NCBI RefSeq assembly: GCF_004798585.1
Contig: NZ_PPXQ01000005.1
Location: 1-64,000 of the forward strand
Source of the DNA: Massilia sp. Mn16-1_5
Lineage (GTDB): Bacteria; Pseudomonadota; Gammaproteobacteria; Burkholderiales; Burkholderiaceae_D
DNA length: 64,000 nt
Direction of reading: 5' to 3'
A program made the translations under genes and the position numbers. The first letter of the stretch is position 1, and every line of letters starts with the position of its first letter. The notes under the pieces were generated by a model. That model saw nothing but the letters and a program-made list of their open reading frames with translations. It was not told the DNA's origin and ran no database searches. This document shows positions 9,801-16,004 of this stretch, piece by piece.

Positions 9801-10259
9801 GAAGGTCGCGATGTCGGCGCGGTCCTGGGCTGCGGCCACCGCGGCCGGATTGCGCCCGGTCTGGTCGACGATCAGGTTGGAAATGATGCGCGGCTGCGAG
9901 TCGAACACCATATTGCCCGGCGTGCTGGTGGCATAGCTGCTGCTGGCGACGCCGGGTACGCCGGGACCGAAGAAATTGGCCGGGACGCCTTCCGCATCGC
10001 GGAAGACCCCGGGCACGAGGCGCGGCATGATGTTGTCCGCCGCGCCCATCCGTTCCATGCCGGGAAGCAGGCTGTTCCAGGTCCCGTCCACCGTACGCAG
10101 CCCATAGGGCAGCAGCGGGCTGCCGATCATCTCGCGCAGCGCTGCGCCGTCGATGGAACCGTCGGGATTGGTCGTGTCTTCCGCGATCTTGATCTGCTTG
10201 AGAATAAACGCCAGGTCGTCGAGGTTGACGTTGAAGTTGTATTGCGAGTTCGTAGCCAT
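3852..10259 (-). CDS. Giant secreted RTX protein with animal-type haem peroxidase domain
   Basis: The 2135-aa protein begins with an animal haem peroxidase domain (about residues 30-700). The distal motif is GQFFDHGLD (190-198, His195), followed by NENIGLTAIHEIFHNEHNR (444-462) and the proximal YRFGHSML (560-567, His564), the set expected in the peroxidase/cyclooxygenase superfamily. Glycine-aspartate RTX nonapeptide repeats follow in a first block (about 925-1080) and a second block (about 1470-2040). An Ig-like segment lies near 1375-1460. Six roughly 95-residue modules fall inside the second RTX block. The last 95 residues lack repeats and should hold the uncleaved type I secretion signal. 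There is no Sec signal. The start is set by AGGGGAAATTA before ATG. Expected activity is calcium-dependent extracellular peroxidation; the physiological substrate is unknown. The exporter genes lie immediately downstream. Confidence 0.93.
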   Translation of the reverse strand: MATNSQYNFNVNLDDLAFILKQIKIAEDTTNPDGSIDGAALREMIGSPLLPYGLRTVDGTWNSLLPGMERMGAADNIMPRLVPGVFRDAEGVPANFFGPGVPGVASSSYATSTPGNMVFDSQPRIISNLIVDQTGRNPAAVAAAQDRADIATFPGFDEVHVSPDGTLQIPNQSPDIGLSPPFNGMMALFGQFFDHGLDLISKGGGTVFVPLQPDDPLYVPGSPTNFMVLSRAVNSRGPGPDGVLGNADDDLRGHTNTTTPFVDQNQTYTSHPSHQVFLREYKMIDGKPLATGRLLDGEHGAGNWAEVKAQAAQLLGIQLTDTDIFNVPLLATDRYGEFLRGANGFVQIVTARGLIEGDPTANGGLGVALPTDTLRTGHAFLDDIAHTAVPGTYDHDHDPRTPQVQLVPDSDDATGLAAGQQQPAGTYDDELLDRHFITGDGRGNENIGLTAIHEIFHNEHNRLVEAYKQTILGSGDLAFVNEWLAKDVTAIPTSQADIAALQWDGERLFQAGRFATEMQYQHLVFEEFARAVQPSIDPFVFSNSADIDPAIMEEFANVVYRFGHSMLDDTVARTDANGNSDDIGLIEAFLNPVAFDKDGALDSHKAVGEIVRGMSRQVGQEIDEFVTDALRNNLVGLPLDLATLNIARARETGAPSFNEARAAFYKMTGDSQLKPYTSWADFAPHMKNPASIINFIAAYGLHPSVVAATTVEAKRAAATLLVMGDFDLNKDGEINADPELVGPTYRLETAPGDRLDFLNGTGTWKDVETGLNKVDFWIGGLAEAKLEFGGMLAPTFNYVFESQLENLQNGDRFYYLSRTQGLNMLNELEGNLFSAMAMRNTDIGDKGSTTHLPGLMFATPSYTLEMDQSKQQTGIGVGGHGDPGRLNPVLNAFTSLVTRVAPGADVNGDGYKDGGQLIYAYDGPDHVVLGGTPGNDIIKGGRGMDTLWGDEGDDILDGGDEADQVHGGDGDDIITDHGTPAGAADFLRGDNGNDVISNGAGNDIVFGGAGQDFFIVGPDFTEVFAGEGNDFILGGNGPDGLMGNEGDDWIEGGEGFDSLSGENSQLFFNSTIIGHDVLNGQGNDTDYDGESGDDIMVQGTGIQRNNGMLGFDWATHKGDPVAANSDLGIPIFGQQQQFILRDRFDSVEGLSGWKFDDVLVGTNLPTGAAGGEGAGGIIGGPTTDSMLLQKNVALINGLQELLGVPAVANPEAVVFNPQTGADILIGGGGSDRITGKAGNDLIDGDAWLNVRVSVRSKTDPNVEIRSVESIAELKDDMLAGRINPGQLRIVREILQSTTKNTDIDQAIYSDVRASYDVTRNADGTWTVAHVRGTATDGIDTVRNIEELVFTDDIFNLTGEPHIDDMSPTERHLLTATPGSVAAFSNVPESAISYQWQALVNGVFVNIAGATGATFMPQQAQVGQQLRVVASFVDATGVSRAVPSAATKGVGDQVIGTANSETLNGTAFDDELIGLGGNDILNGGAGADVMDGGAGNDTYMVDDLGDIVIEAANGGTDTTQTTLAARTLAANLENLTFAGTGDFAGTGNALANTITGGNGNDTLDGAGGNDRLVGGLGNDTYIVSETGDVVVEVISQGIDTVRTTLAAHTLASNVENLVYTGTGNFTGTGNVDANSISGGAGNDILDGGSGGNDSLFGNDGNDTLRGQGGDDVLDGGLGDDTLDGGSGNDTMRGGSGDDTYVVGASGDVVTELGNEGIDTVRTSLSSYVLGDEVENLTYTGTVSFTGTGNALSNVITGGSAGDTLNGGAGVDRMVGGRGSDTYVVDEALDAVVELAGEGTDTVRTTLSSYTLGANLENLTFIGAGPFIGEGNALVNTIIGGTGDDTLDGGLGADRLTGGAGNDTYIIDNAGDVITELTGGSSGIDVARVSAASYTLGSNVEEMVYTGTGNFTGVGNSSNNTITGGDGNDSLNGGTGSDRLIGGLGNDTYFVNVSTDTIVELAGGGIDTVMSTSTSYVLSAEVENATQTSGTANLTGNALDNYLKGGIGNDTLRGMDGNDRLEGGAGNDSLQGGAGNDIFVFAAPGFGADTIAGGFDFDPAGGQDLLDISGLGITAATFSSSVTIADLGADLRVTIGTSGSFVIQGVGDPASITIDDFLLQGQLAPASLAAPGELLAS
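4140..5800 (-). repeat. Six tandem ~95-residue RTX-containing modules (about 285 bp each)
   Basis: Within the peroxidase gene the pattern NDTY(V/I)V..(G)DVV.E....G.DTV is followed by a beta-strand stretch ending in ENL, then TGTG.FTGTGN, then two or three RTX nonapeptides. It occurs six times in a row. The copies differ in sequence but keep length and key residues, which points to old internal duplication rather than recent expansion. Boundaries are approximate. Confidence 0.75.
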
Positions 10260-10560
10260 TTAATTTCCCCTAAGATAGTTTGGACCACGTTTTCTTTATT
10301 CGCTCGCTACGCGCAAGGCACCGATACGCATGTTTGAACATCCTCTCCAAAATCGACAGGCAAAGCGCTGCCCTTACTTTTGATTCGTCACGGCAATAAT
10401 GCCGGAGTTTGCAAAAGTAACCGGAAGTGAAGATGGGTGTATTTACTAAACTAGCATAAAAAATTTACGCAAAACGCATAAATTTTTACATGTTACAAAA
10501 ACAACACATCAGCAGATTTTTGTTCCATAAAATATAACTATCACTCAGAATTTATGCATA

Positions 10561-10592
10561 GCGCGTAAGAGACCGCCTACAAGCGCGTAAGA
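10561..10592. promoter_or_regulatory. Direct repeat GCGCGTAAGA, two copies 22 bp apart
   Basis: Identical copies of GCGCGTAAGA occur at 10561-10570 and 10583-10592. A 22-bp period is about two helical turns, so both copies face the same side of the DNA. This is the usual geometry for a regulator that binds direct repeats. The binding protein is not known. Confidence 0.4.
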
Positions 10593-10844
10593 CGTATTAA
10601 AAAGGCAGACTTTGCGAATGAGACGTCTACGCCCCGCAGACAAGATGATTTTAGGCAAGATCGGGTGTAGGTGCGTGATGCAGGCCGCATGCCGCTCTTA
10701 TTGACCCGTTGGTTATATTTACCCAATTGTGCTTTCCGAATTTGCGTGTGCAGAATATGCGGAAATGCGCGTTTTCGTCATTTTTGAATCGGAAGTCATA
10801 TGCATACGTTTTCGGTATTGCGTTTAAGAAAAAACAGAAAGTAA

Positions 10845-10862
10845 AAGTTTTGTCCAAAACTT
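10845..10862. promoter_or_regulatory. Palindrome AAGTTTTG-TC-CAAAACTT upstream of FKBP gene
   Basis: A perfect 8+8 bp inverted repeat with a 2-bp centre ends 38 bp before the FKBP start codon. Size, symmetry and distance fit an operator for a dimeric regulator near the promoter. No regulator is encoded next to it. Confidence 0.4.
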
Positions 10863-10900
10863 GTTGAGTTTCGGAAATTAGAATAACTGGGGAGACAATA

Positions 10901-12028
10901 ATGCGCGCACTTTTTCGTGATAATCGGGATGCCTCTTACTGCATGAACGGGCAAACAAATAATGCGCATTCCCGGCCGCGCTGGAGCCGGACAAGTTCGG
11001 GTGCAGGCTTGCTGGCTGTTGCCTGCCTTTCTTTGGGCGGTTGCGGCGGCGGTGGCGGTGGTGGCGGAGGAACGGCGCCGGTCGCCATGGCGACCGGCGC
11101 GCCTCCTGTCAGCGCGACGCCGGCACCGACCACTCCGGCACCGGCGACCCTGGCGCTGGCCGCCTACGCAGGCACCTGGTACGGCCCCTGCCCGGGCCGC
11201 AGCCAGGACACGGCGACCCTGACGATGACCAGCGGCGGCGCGCATGCCCTCCAGTTGAACCTGGTACGCAATTTCTATGCAGCCGATGGCTGCGCCGGTA
11301 CGGCGATCGCCTCCGAGACCCTGAGCGCGGATTTCACCTTCGCCTACGACAGCAGCAAGACGGCGGCCGCACTGCTGGCGCAGGGCACCGCGGTAACGCA
11401 AGTGCCGCTCGACCTGGTGACGATTTCGATCCCGGCCTATACACGCAGCCGCAGCGGTTCGGCAGTGACGACGACGACCGGCGCCAACGGCGTGCTGTCC
11501 TGGTGCATCGGCTATCCCGACGGCGCGGTATGTACCGCCGACGCCGGCACCCAGCCGGCGGCCACCGGGCCGGGCGCACTCTACCTGGACAAGGGCGACC
11601 TGCTGCTGCTGTCGCCCTCCGGCGGTGGCTATGTCGCCGACGCCCGCTACACGAAGGAGCGCGCGACCACGGTGCAGGTCCAGGGGCCGGCCTTCCAGCG
11701 TATCGATACCCTCGAGGGCAACGGCGCGCTCGCGACCTCAGGCCGCACGCTGACGGTGAACTACACCGGCTGGCTGTACGATGCGTCCAAAGCCGCCTTC
11801 AAGGGCACGCAGTTCGACACGTCGGTCGGCAAGACTCCTTTCAGCTTCCGGCTCGGCGCCGGCCAGGTGATCGCCGGCTGGGACCAGGGCCTGCTCGGCA
11901 TGCGTGCCGGCGGCAAGCGCACCCTGATCATTCCTGCCTCGCTGGCCTACGGCCGCAGCGGCAGCGGCACCTCGATTCCACCTGACGCTCCCCTCCTCTT
12001 CGAGGTCGAGCTCATCAGCGTGCAATAG
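10901..12028 (+). CDS. FKBP-type peptidyl-prolyl cis-trans isomerase lipoprotein
   Basis: The 375-aa product has an N-terminal hydrophobic stretch ending in the lipobox LSLGGC (Cys48), then a poly-glycine run and a Pro/Ala/Thr linker. It should therefore be a lipoprotein on a flexible tether. Residues about 85-265 form an unrecognised domain. Residues about 268-375 are an FKBP domain, with VNYTGWLYD, FDTS, FSFRLGAGQVIAGWDQGL and LAYG. The role is probably folding of periplasmic or surface proteins. The start is supported by GGGGAGACAATA before ATG. The n-region of the signal is long (about 30 residues), and Met15 is an alternative start without a ribosome binding site. It is divergent from the RTX peroxidase across an AT-rich region; a functional link is only a guess. 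Confidence 0.88.
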   Translation: MRALFRDNRDASYCMNGQTNNAHSRPRWSRTSSGAGLLAVACLSLGGCGGGGGGGGGTAPVAMATGAPPVSATPAPTTPAPATLALAAYAGTWYGPCPGRSQDTATLTMTSGGAHALQLNLVRNFYAADGCAGTAIASETLSADFTFAYDSSKTAAALLAQGTAVTQVPLDLVTISIPAYTRSRSGSAVTTTTGANGVLSWCIGYPDGAVCTADAGTQPAATGPGALYLDKGDLLLLSPSGGGYVADARYTKERATTVQVQGPAFQRIDTLEGNGALATSGRTLTVNYTGWLYDASKAAFKGTQFDTSVGKTPFSFRLGAGQVIAGWDQGLLGMRAGGKRTLIIPASLAYGRSGSGTSIPPDAPLLFEVELISVQ

Positions 12029-12041
12029 GCCAGCCGGCGCG

Positions 12042-12066
12042 CCGCGGCCGGACGCACCGGCCGCGG
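12042..12066 (+). other. Perfect GC hairpin after FKBP gene
   Basis: CCGCGGCCGG and CCGGCCGCGG pair perfectly (10 bp) around a 5-nt loop, 13 bp after the FKBP stop codon. No U tract follows, so termination would be weak or Rho-assisted. It may protect the 3' end of the mRNA. Confidence 0.4.
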
Positions 12067-12077
12067 GCGGACAGATC

Positions 12078-12341
12078 ATGGGGAGTCATGTGGATACTGC
12101 GTTCACCGAACGCCGTGGGGAGCGGCGCGCCGATCCGGTGCTGGGCGCCTTGATCGATGTCGCCATCGCCTACCGGCTCAACCTGGGCGCCGGGGTGGCC
12201 GCCGCCTTCCTGCGCGAAACCGGGGTTGCTCCCGCGCTGGCGCAGCGTGTGCTCGATGGCCTGGCGACGCAGCGCTCGACCACGCCGCGGCGCCGCAGCG
12301 GGACGGTCCTGCCGGTGCTGTTTCCCGATACGGAACCTTAA
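12078..12341 (+). CDS. Hypothetical protein, 87 aa
   Basis: A short soluble protein predicted mostly helical in its middle (residues about 20-65), with a basic segment TTPRRRS and a hydrophobic C-terminus. No family is recognised. The start is uncertain: ATG at 12078 has little upstream signal, while GTG at 12090 sits 4 nt after GGGGAG. It lies 49 bp downstream of the FKBP gene on the same strand, past a hairpin, and may be co-transcribed. Codon composition resembles its neighbours. Confidence 0.55.
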   Translation: MGSHVDTAFTERRGERRADPVLGALIDVAIAYRLNLGAGVAAAFLRETGVAPALAQRVLDGLATQRSTTPRRRSGTVLPVLFPDTEP

Positions 12342-12362
12342 ACGGCGGCGCCGGGACAGGCC

Positions 12363-13073
12363 TCAGGCATCGCGCAGGTCGGCGACCGCCTGCTTGCCGA
12401 AGCCCGGCGCCAGCAGGAAATCGACCAGCTTGCCGGCACAGTCCTGGGGCGACGCCAGCCCCCCTTCCTGCTTCATCTGCACGAAACGCTCCTTCATCGG
12501 AAAATTCGCTTCCGGCGTGGCGCGGATCTCGGCCTGCATGCCGGTATCGATCACGCCCGGCGCCAGGCTGCAGCAGCGCACCGAGGCATCGCCGTCGAGC
12601 AGCACCGCCTCGGCGTGGCGGTCAAGCGCGGCCTTGGTGGCGCAGTAGACGCTCCAGCCGGGATAGGCGTTACGGCCGGCGCCGCTGGAGACGTGCAGGA
12701 TGCGACGCTCGCCGCGGCTGGCGCGCACCACGCCTGCCGCCAGCGCCAGCGGCGCCGCCACGTTCAGGGTCGCGGCGCGCAGTGCGGCCAGCGGATCCTG
12801 TTCGGCCAACGGCCCCACCGGCGAGACGACACCGGCATTATTGACCAGCAGCGTGGCACCTTCGTCGCGCAGCCAGCGCGCCAGCGTGTCGCCCTGCACG
12901 AAAGCGGCCAGCGCCGCGCCGTCGGACAGGTCGACTTCGACTTCGGTGAGCAGCTCCGAGGCGACGCCGGACCGGCTGCGCGCCAGGCCCAGCACGGGAA
13001 TACCGCGTTTGACCAGCTCGGCGGCGATGGCGGCGCCGAGGCCTTTCGTATGACCGGTAACGATGGCTTTCAT
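12363..13073 (-). CDS. Short-chain dehydrogenase/reductase
   Basis: The 236-aa classical SDR has the nucleotide-binding motif TGHTKGLG (residues 6-13), NNAG, the catalytic serine in HVSS and the YCATK catalytic Tyr/Lys pair. The substrate cannot be told from sequence. The ATG at 13073 is preceded by GGAGGACATTTGC. Longer frames starting near 13376 have no support and would extend into the divergent promoter region. The gene stands alone, convergent with the 87-aa ORF and divergent from the GGDEF-like protein. Confidence 0.88.
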   Translation of the reverse strand: MKAIVTGHTKGLGAAIAAELVKRGIPVLGLARSRSGVASELLTEVEVDLSDGAALAAFVQGDTLARWLRDEGATLLVNNAGVVSPVGPLAEQDPLAALRAATLNVAAPLALAAGVVRASRGERRILHVSSGAGRNAYPGWSVYCATKAALDRHAEAVLLDGDASVRCCSLAPGVIDTGMQAEIRATPEANFPMKERFVQMKQEGGLASPQDCAGKLVDFLLAPGFGKQAVADLRDA

Positions 13074-13231
13074 GCAAATGTCCTCCAGGATGAGAACCCA
13101 AGCATAGCCGAAGACGCGGCGGCGCCACAGACCGTTGTTTCCGGATACCCAAAGTGGGTTAAATGCAACAATTTGTAAGTGCCTCAGGGTAAAATGAACC
13201 GCCCCTTTACCCGTTCGCCCACCGAGCCACG

Positions 13232-14221
13232 ATGTCCAACGTACCTGCCCTTGCATCACTGAACAGTCCATCCCGCGTCCTGCTGGTCGGCGCGCCTCCG
13301 TTCGCCAGCGCGCTGCGCGAGATGCTGGCGGGTGCCGACGATCTCGAACTGGTGCTGACCGATGCCGTCCAGGCACTCGCGCAGGCGGCCAGCCTGCGTC
13401 CGGCGGTATTGGTCCGTGCGCTGGGCGGGAGCGAGGACAGCAGCGAATTCATCCGTGCCTGCCGCGCGCACGCCGCGCTGGCCGGGGTGCCGCTGGTGGT
13501 GCTGGCGCCGAATGGAGGAAATGCGGGCCGCGATGCCGCCTTTGCTGCGGGCGCCAGCGACTATCTGTCCGAACTGCCGACGCAGACCGAGCTGCTGGCG
13601 CGCCTGCGTTACCACGCCGCCGCCGGCCGCGCCCTGCTCGAACGCGACGACGCCTTGCGCCGCCTGCTGGAAACCCAGGCCCTGCTGGCGCGCGCCCAGT
13701 CCGAACTCGACCGCATCGACGGCGTCGACGGCCTGACCGGCATCCCGAACCGGCGCCGCTTCGACCAGGTCGCGCAAGGCGAATGGCAGCGCGCGCGCCG
13801 CAACGGCCAGCCGCTCTCGCTGCTGGTCTGCGACGTCGACAGCTTCGGGTATTTCAATCACCGTCTGGGACGCGAAGCGGGCGACCTCTGCCTGCGCAAG
13901 ATGGCGGGCGTGCTGACCGGCCAATTGAAGCGCCCCTCCGACCTCGCCGCCCGCTACGACGGCAAGCAGTTCGCGATCCTGCTGCCGGATACAGGCCTGG
14001 ACGGCGCGGTGCAGGTGGCCGAATCCTGCCGTGCGGCGCTCGAACGCCTGGCCCTGTCGCATCCGCTTCCCGAGCGGCGCATCGTGACGATGTCGGTCGG
14101 CGTGGCCTCGACCCTGCCTTCGGAAAACGGCGAGTTCGACGACGTGCTCGCGCGCGCCGCCGAAGCCGTGCATGCGGCGAAGTCGCGCGGGCGCAACCGG
14201 GTGGCGGCCTTCCGCGCTTAA
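13232..14221 (+). CDS. GGDEF-domain protein with degenerate active site and pseudo-receiver
   Basis: The 329-aa protein has an N-terminal receiver-like domain (about 14-130). Where a phospho-acceptor Asp is expected it reads VLVRALGG, so that residue seems absent. A short coiled linker (about 135-165) and a GGDEF-family domain (about 168-328) follow. The signature that should read GGDEF is DGKQF (about 243-247), and the metal/substrate motif usually DxDxFKxxND reads DVDSFGYFNH. Diguanylate cyclase activity is therefore unlikely; it may bind nucleotide or act as a scaffold. The gene ends in a 4-nt convergent overlap with murB. Family assignment is confident; inactivity is inferred from residues. 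Confidence 0.85.
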   Translation: MSNVPALASLNSPSRVLLVGAPPFASALREMLAGADDLELVLTDAVQALAQAASLRPAVLVRALGGSEDSSEFIRACRAHAALAGVPLVVLAPNGGNAGRDAAFAAGASDYLSELPTQTELLARLRYHAAAGRALLERDDALRRLLETQALLARAQSELDRIDGVDGLTGIPNRRRFDQVAQGEWQRARRNGQPLSLLVCDVDSFGYFNHRLGREAGDLCLRKMAGVLTGQLKRPSDLAARYDGKQFAILLPDTGLDGAVQVAESCRAALERLALSHPLPERRIVTMSVGVASTLPSENGEFDDVLARAAEAVHAAKSRGRNRVAAFRA

Positions 14222-15258
14222 ACGAAGACCGGTTCCGGCTCCAGCTCGACCCCGAAACGCGCCCGCACGTCCTGCTGGATCGCACGCGCCAGCGCCATGA
14301 CCTCCTGCCCGGTGGCCCCGCCATTGTTGACGAGCACCAGCGCCTGTTTCGGATAGACGCCGGCCGCGCCCAGGTTCTTGCCTTTCCAGCCGCACTGATC
14401 GACGAGCCAGCCCGCGGCCAGCTTTTCGCTCCCGTCCGCTTGCGCGTGGTGCACGAGGGTCGGGAAACGTTCGAGCAATGCGCGGCATTGCGCGTCAGGC
14501 ACGACCGGATTCTTGAAGAAACTGCCGGCATTGCCGATCTCGGCCGGATCGGGCAGCTTGCGGCGGCGGATCGCGATTACGGTGTCGCTGACCTGGCGCG
14601 GCGTCGGCGCGGCCATGCCGGCGGCCTCGACCGCCTGGGCCAGCTCGGCGTAGCGCAGGTTCGGCTGCCAGGCGCGCGGCAGGGCGAAAGTGACGTCCAG
14701 TACCACGAGGCCCACCCCTTCCGGATGCTTGAAAAGGCTGTCGCGGTAGCCGAAGCGGCAGTCCGGGCCCGTCAGGGTGCGGCGTTCGCCGCTTTCCAGG
14801 TCGAACACCGTCAGCGAGTGGAACACATCCTTGATCTCCAGGCCATACGCCCCGATATTCTGGATCGGCGCCGCGCCCACGGTGCCGGGGATCAGGGACA
14901 GGTTTTCCAGCCCGCCCAGGCCTTGCTCCAGCGTATAGTCGACGAATGCATGCCAGTTCTCGCCGGCGCCGGCGCGCACCAGGATCCTGCCGTCTTCCTC
15001 GCCAAGGACGTCGCGGCCCTCGATCGCCATGTGCAGCACCAGGGCCTCGACGTCTTGTGTGAGCAGCACGTTGCTGCCGCCGCCGAGGATGAAGCGCGGT
15101 AGCCCGGCTACACGCGGGTCGCCCGCCAGGTGGCCGAGCTGGTCGGCGCTGGTGACGCGCAGGTAGTGGCGGGCGCGGGCGGCCAGGCCGAAGGTATTGA
15201 AGGCTTGCAGCGAGACATCGTGCTGGATCGGGAGTTCGGCGGGCATGTTCTGTAGCAT
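14218..15258 (-). CDS. murB: UDP-N-acetylmuramate dehydrogenase (MurB, type I)
   Basis: MurB reduces UDP-GlcNAc-enolpyruvate to UDP-MurNAc with NADPH and FAD in peptidoglycan precursor synthesis in the cytoplasm. The 346-aa length matches type I enzymes. Visible signatures are NTFGL near the start, the FAD-binding ILGGGSNVLLT, FGYRDS with the substrate Arg/Tyr, the catalytic-serine motif NAGSFFKNP and a C-terminal PEPVFV with the catalytic Glu. Met5 (15246) is an alternative start; neither has a clear Shine-Dalgarno. The 3' end overlaps the convergent GGDEF-like gene by 4 nt. Confidence 0.95.
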   Translation of the reverse strand: MLQNMPAELPIQHDVSLQAFNTFGLAARARHYLRVTSADQLGHLAGDPRVAGLPRFILGGGSNVLLTQDVEALVLHMAIEGRDVLGEEDGRILVRAGAGENWHAFVDYTLEQGLGGLENLSLIPGTVGAAPIQNIGAYGLEIKDVFHSLTVFDLESGERRTLTGPDCRFGYRDSLFKHPEGVGLVVLDVTFALPRAWQPNLRYAELAQAVEAAGMAAPTPRQVSDTVIAIRRRKLPDPAEIGNAGSFFKNPVVPDAQCRALLERFPTLVHHAQADGSEKLAAGWLVDQCGWKGKNLGAAGVYPKQALVLVNNGGATGQEVMALARAIQQDVRARFGVELEPEPVFV

Positions 15259-15280
15259 TGTAGAGGGCGAAAACCGGTCG

Positions 15281-15286
15281 ATTATA
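15281..15286 (-). promoter_or_regulatory. Candidate murB -10 element (TATAAT)
   Basis: The minus strand reads CTACTATAATCG 22 bp upstream of the murB start. The -35 partner is unclear (TTGCCG at a 19-bp spacing), so this is a tentative promoter. Confidence 0.3.
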
Positions 15287-15387
15287 GTAGCAAGCCCTGC
15301 CTATCCGGCAAGAAACGGTCGTTCTATTCGGGCCAGTCCGTTAAAATACTGCCACTCATAAATAATGCAATCTAAAGGAATAACGCC

Positions 15388-15873
15388 ATGCCATCGTTTG
15401 ACGTGGTCTGCGAAGCAGACATGGTTGAAGTGAAGAACGCCGTCGAGCAGTCGAACAAGGAAATCACGACCCGCTTCGACTTCAAGGGCAGCTCGGCCAA
15501 GGTCGAGCAGAAGGAGAAGGAATTGACACTGTTCGCCGATTCCGACTTCCAGCTGAATCAAGTCAAGGACGTGCTCGTCAACAAGATGACCAAGCGTAAG
15601 GTCGACGTTCGCTTCCTCGACGAAGAAAAGGTCGAGAAGATCGGCGGCGACAAGGTCAAGCAGCTGATCAAGGTGCGCAACGGCATCGAGACCGAAGACG
15701 CCAAGAAGATCACCAAGGCGATCAAGGAAAGCAAGATGAAGGTGCAGGCCAGCATCCAGGGCGAAACCGTGCGCGTTACCGGCGCCAAGCGCGACGACCT
15801 GCAGGCGGCGATGGCCCTGCTGCGCAAGGACATCCAGGACTTGCCGCTCGCGTTCAATAACTTCCGCGATTAA
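15388..15873 (+). CDS. yajQ: YajQ-family nucleotide-binding (c-di-GMP-binding type) protein
   Basis: The 161-aa protein matches the YajQ family along its whole length: MPSFDVVCE at the start, TRFDFKG, the lysine-rich first half, a central [12 protein letters not shown] and the terminal [10 protein letters not shown]. YajQ proteins have two ferredoxin-like halves. In Xanthomonas and relatives they bind cyclic di-GMP and modulate transcription; elsewhere the role is poorly defined. The ribosome binding site AAAGGAATAACGCC fits the start. It is monocistronic and divergent from murB. Given the several c-di-GMP proteins nearby, an effector role is plausible but unproven. Confidence 0.95.
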   Translation: MPSFDVVCEADMVEVKNAVEQSNKEITTRFDFKGSSAKVEQKEKELTLFADSDFQLNQVKDVLVNKMTKRKVDVRFLDEEKVEKIGGDKVKQLIKVRNGIETEDAKKITKAIKESKMKVQASIQGETVRVTGAKRDDLQAAMALLRKDIQDLPLAFNNFRD

Positions 15874-16004
15874 GCGCCTCCCTCCCTGCATAAGGCCGCA
15901 CGCCTCGCGCTACCCCATTTTTGCTTGGGGTAGAATCGAGGCTGCACACACTCGCTCGCCCGGCCCGGGCTGGTGAGCAAGAGCAACGTAGTCTAAGGAT
16001 AGCA

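Larger units (their letters stand above)
10260..10900. promoter_or_regulatory. AT-rich divergent intergenic region, RTX peroxidase / FKBP lipoprotein
   Basis: These 641 bp lie between two divergently transcribed genes for exported proteins and are visibly richer in A+T than the rest of the window, most strongly about 10440-10560 and 10790-10890. Only short, unsupported ORFs are present. The region contains GCATAAA/TTTACGC-like motifs near 10454-10485, a 10-bp direct repeat and a palindrome (listed separately). It probably holds both promoters. Silencing by an H-NS/MvaT-type protein is possible but cannot be judged here. Confidence 0.6.

Noticed and set aside
10651..10857. A 68-codon minus-strand ORF in the AT-rich intergenic region
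   Set aside because: It has no ribosome binding site, has AT-driven Phe/Lys composition, and lies across the likely promoters.
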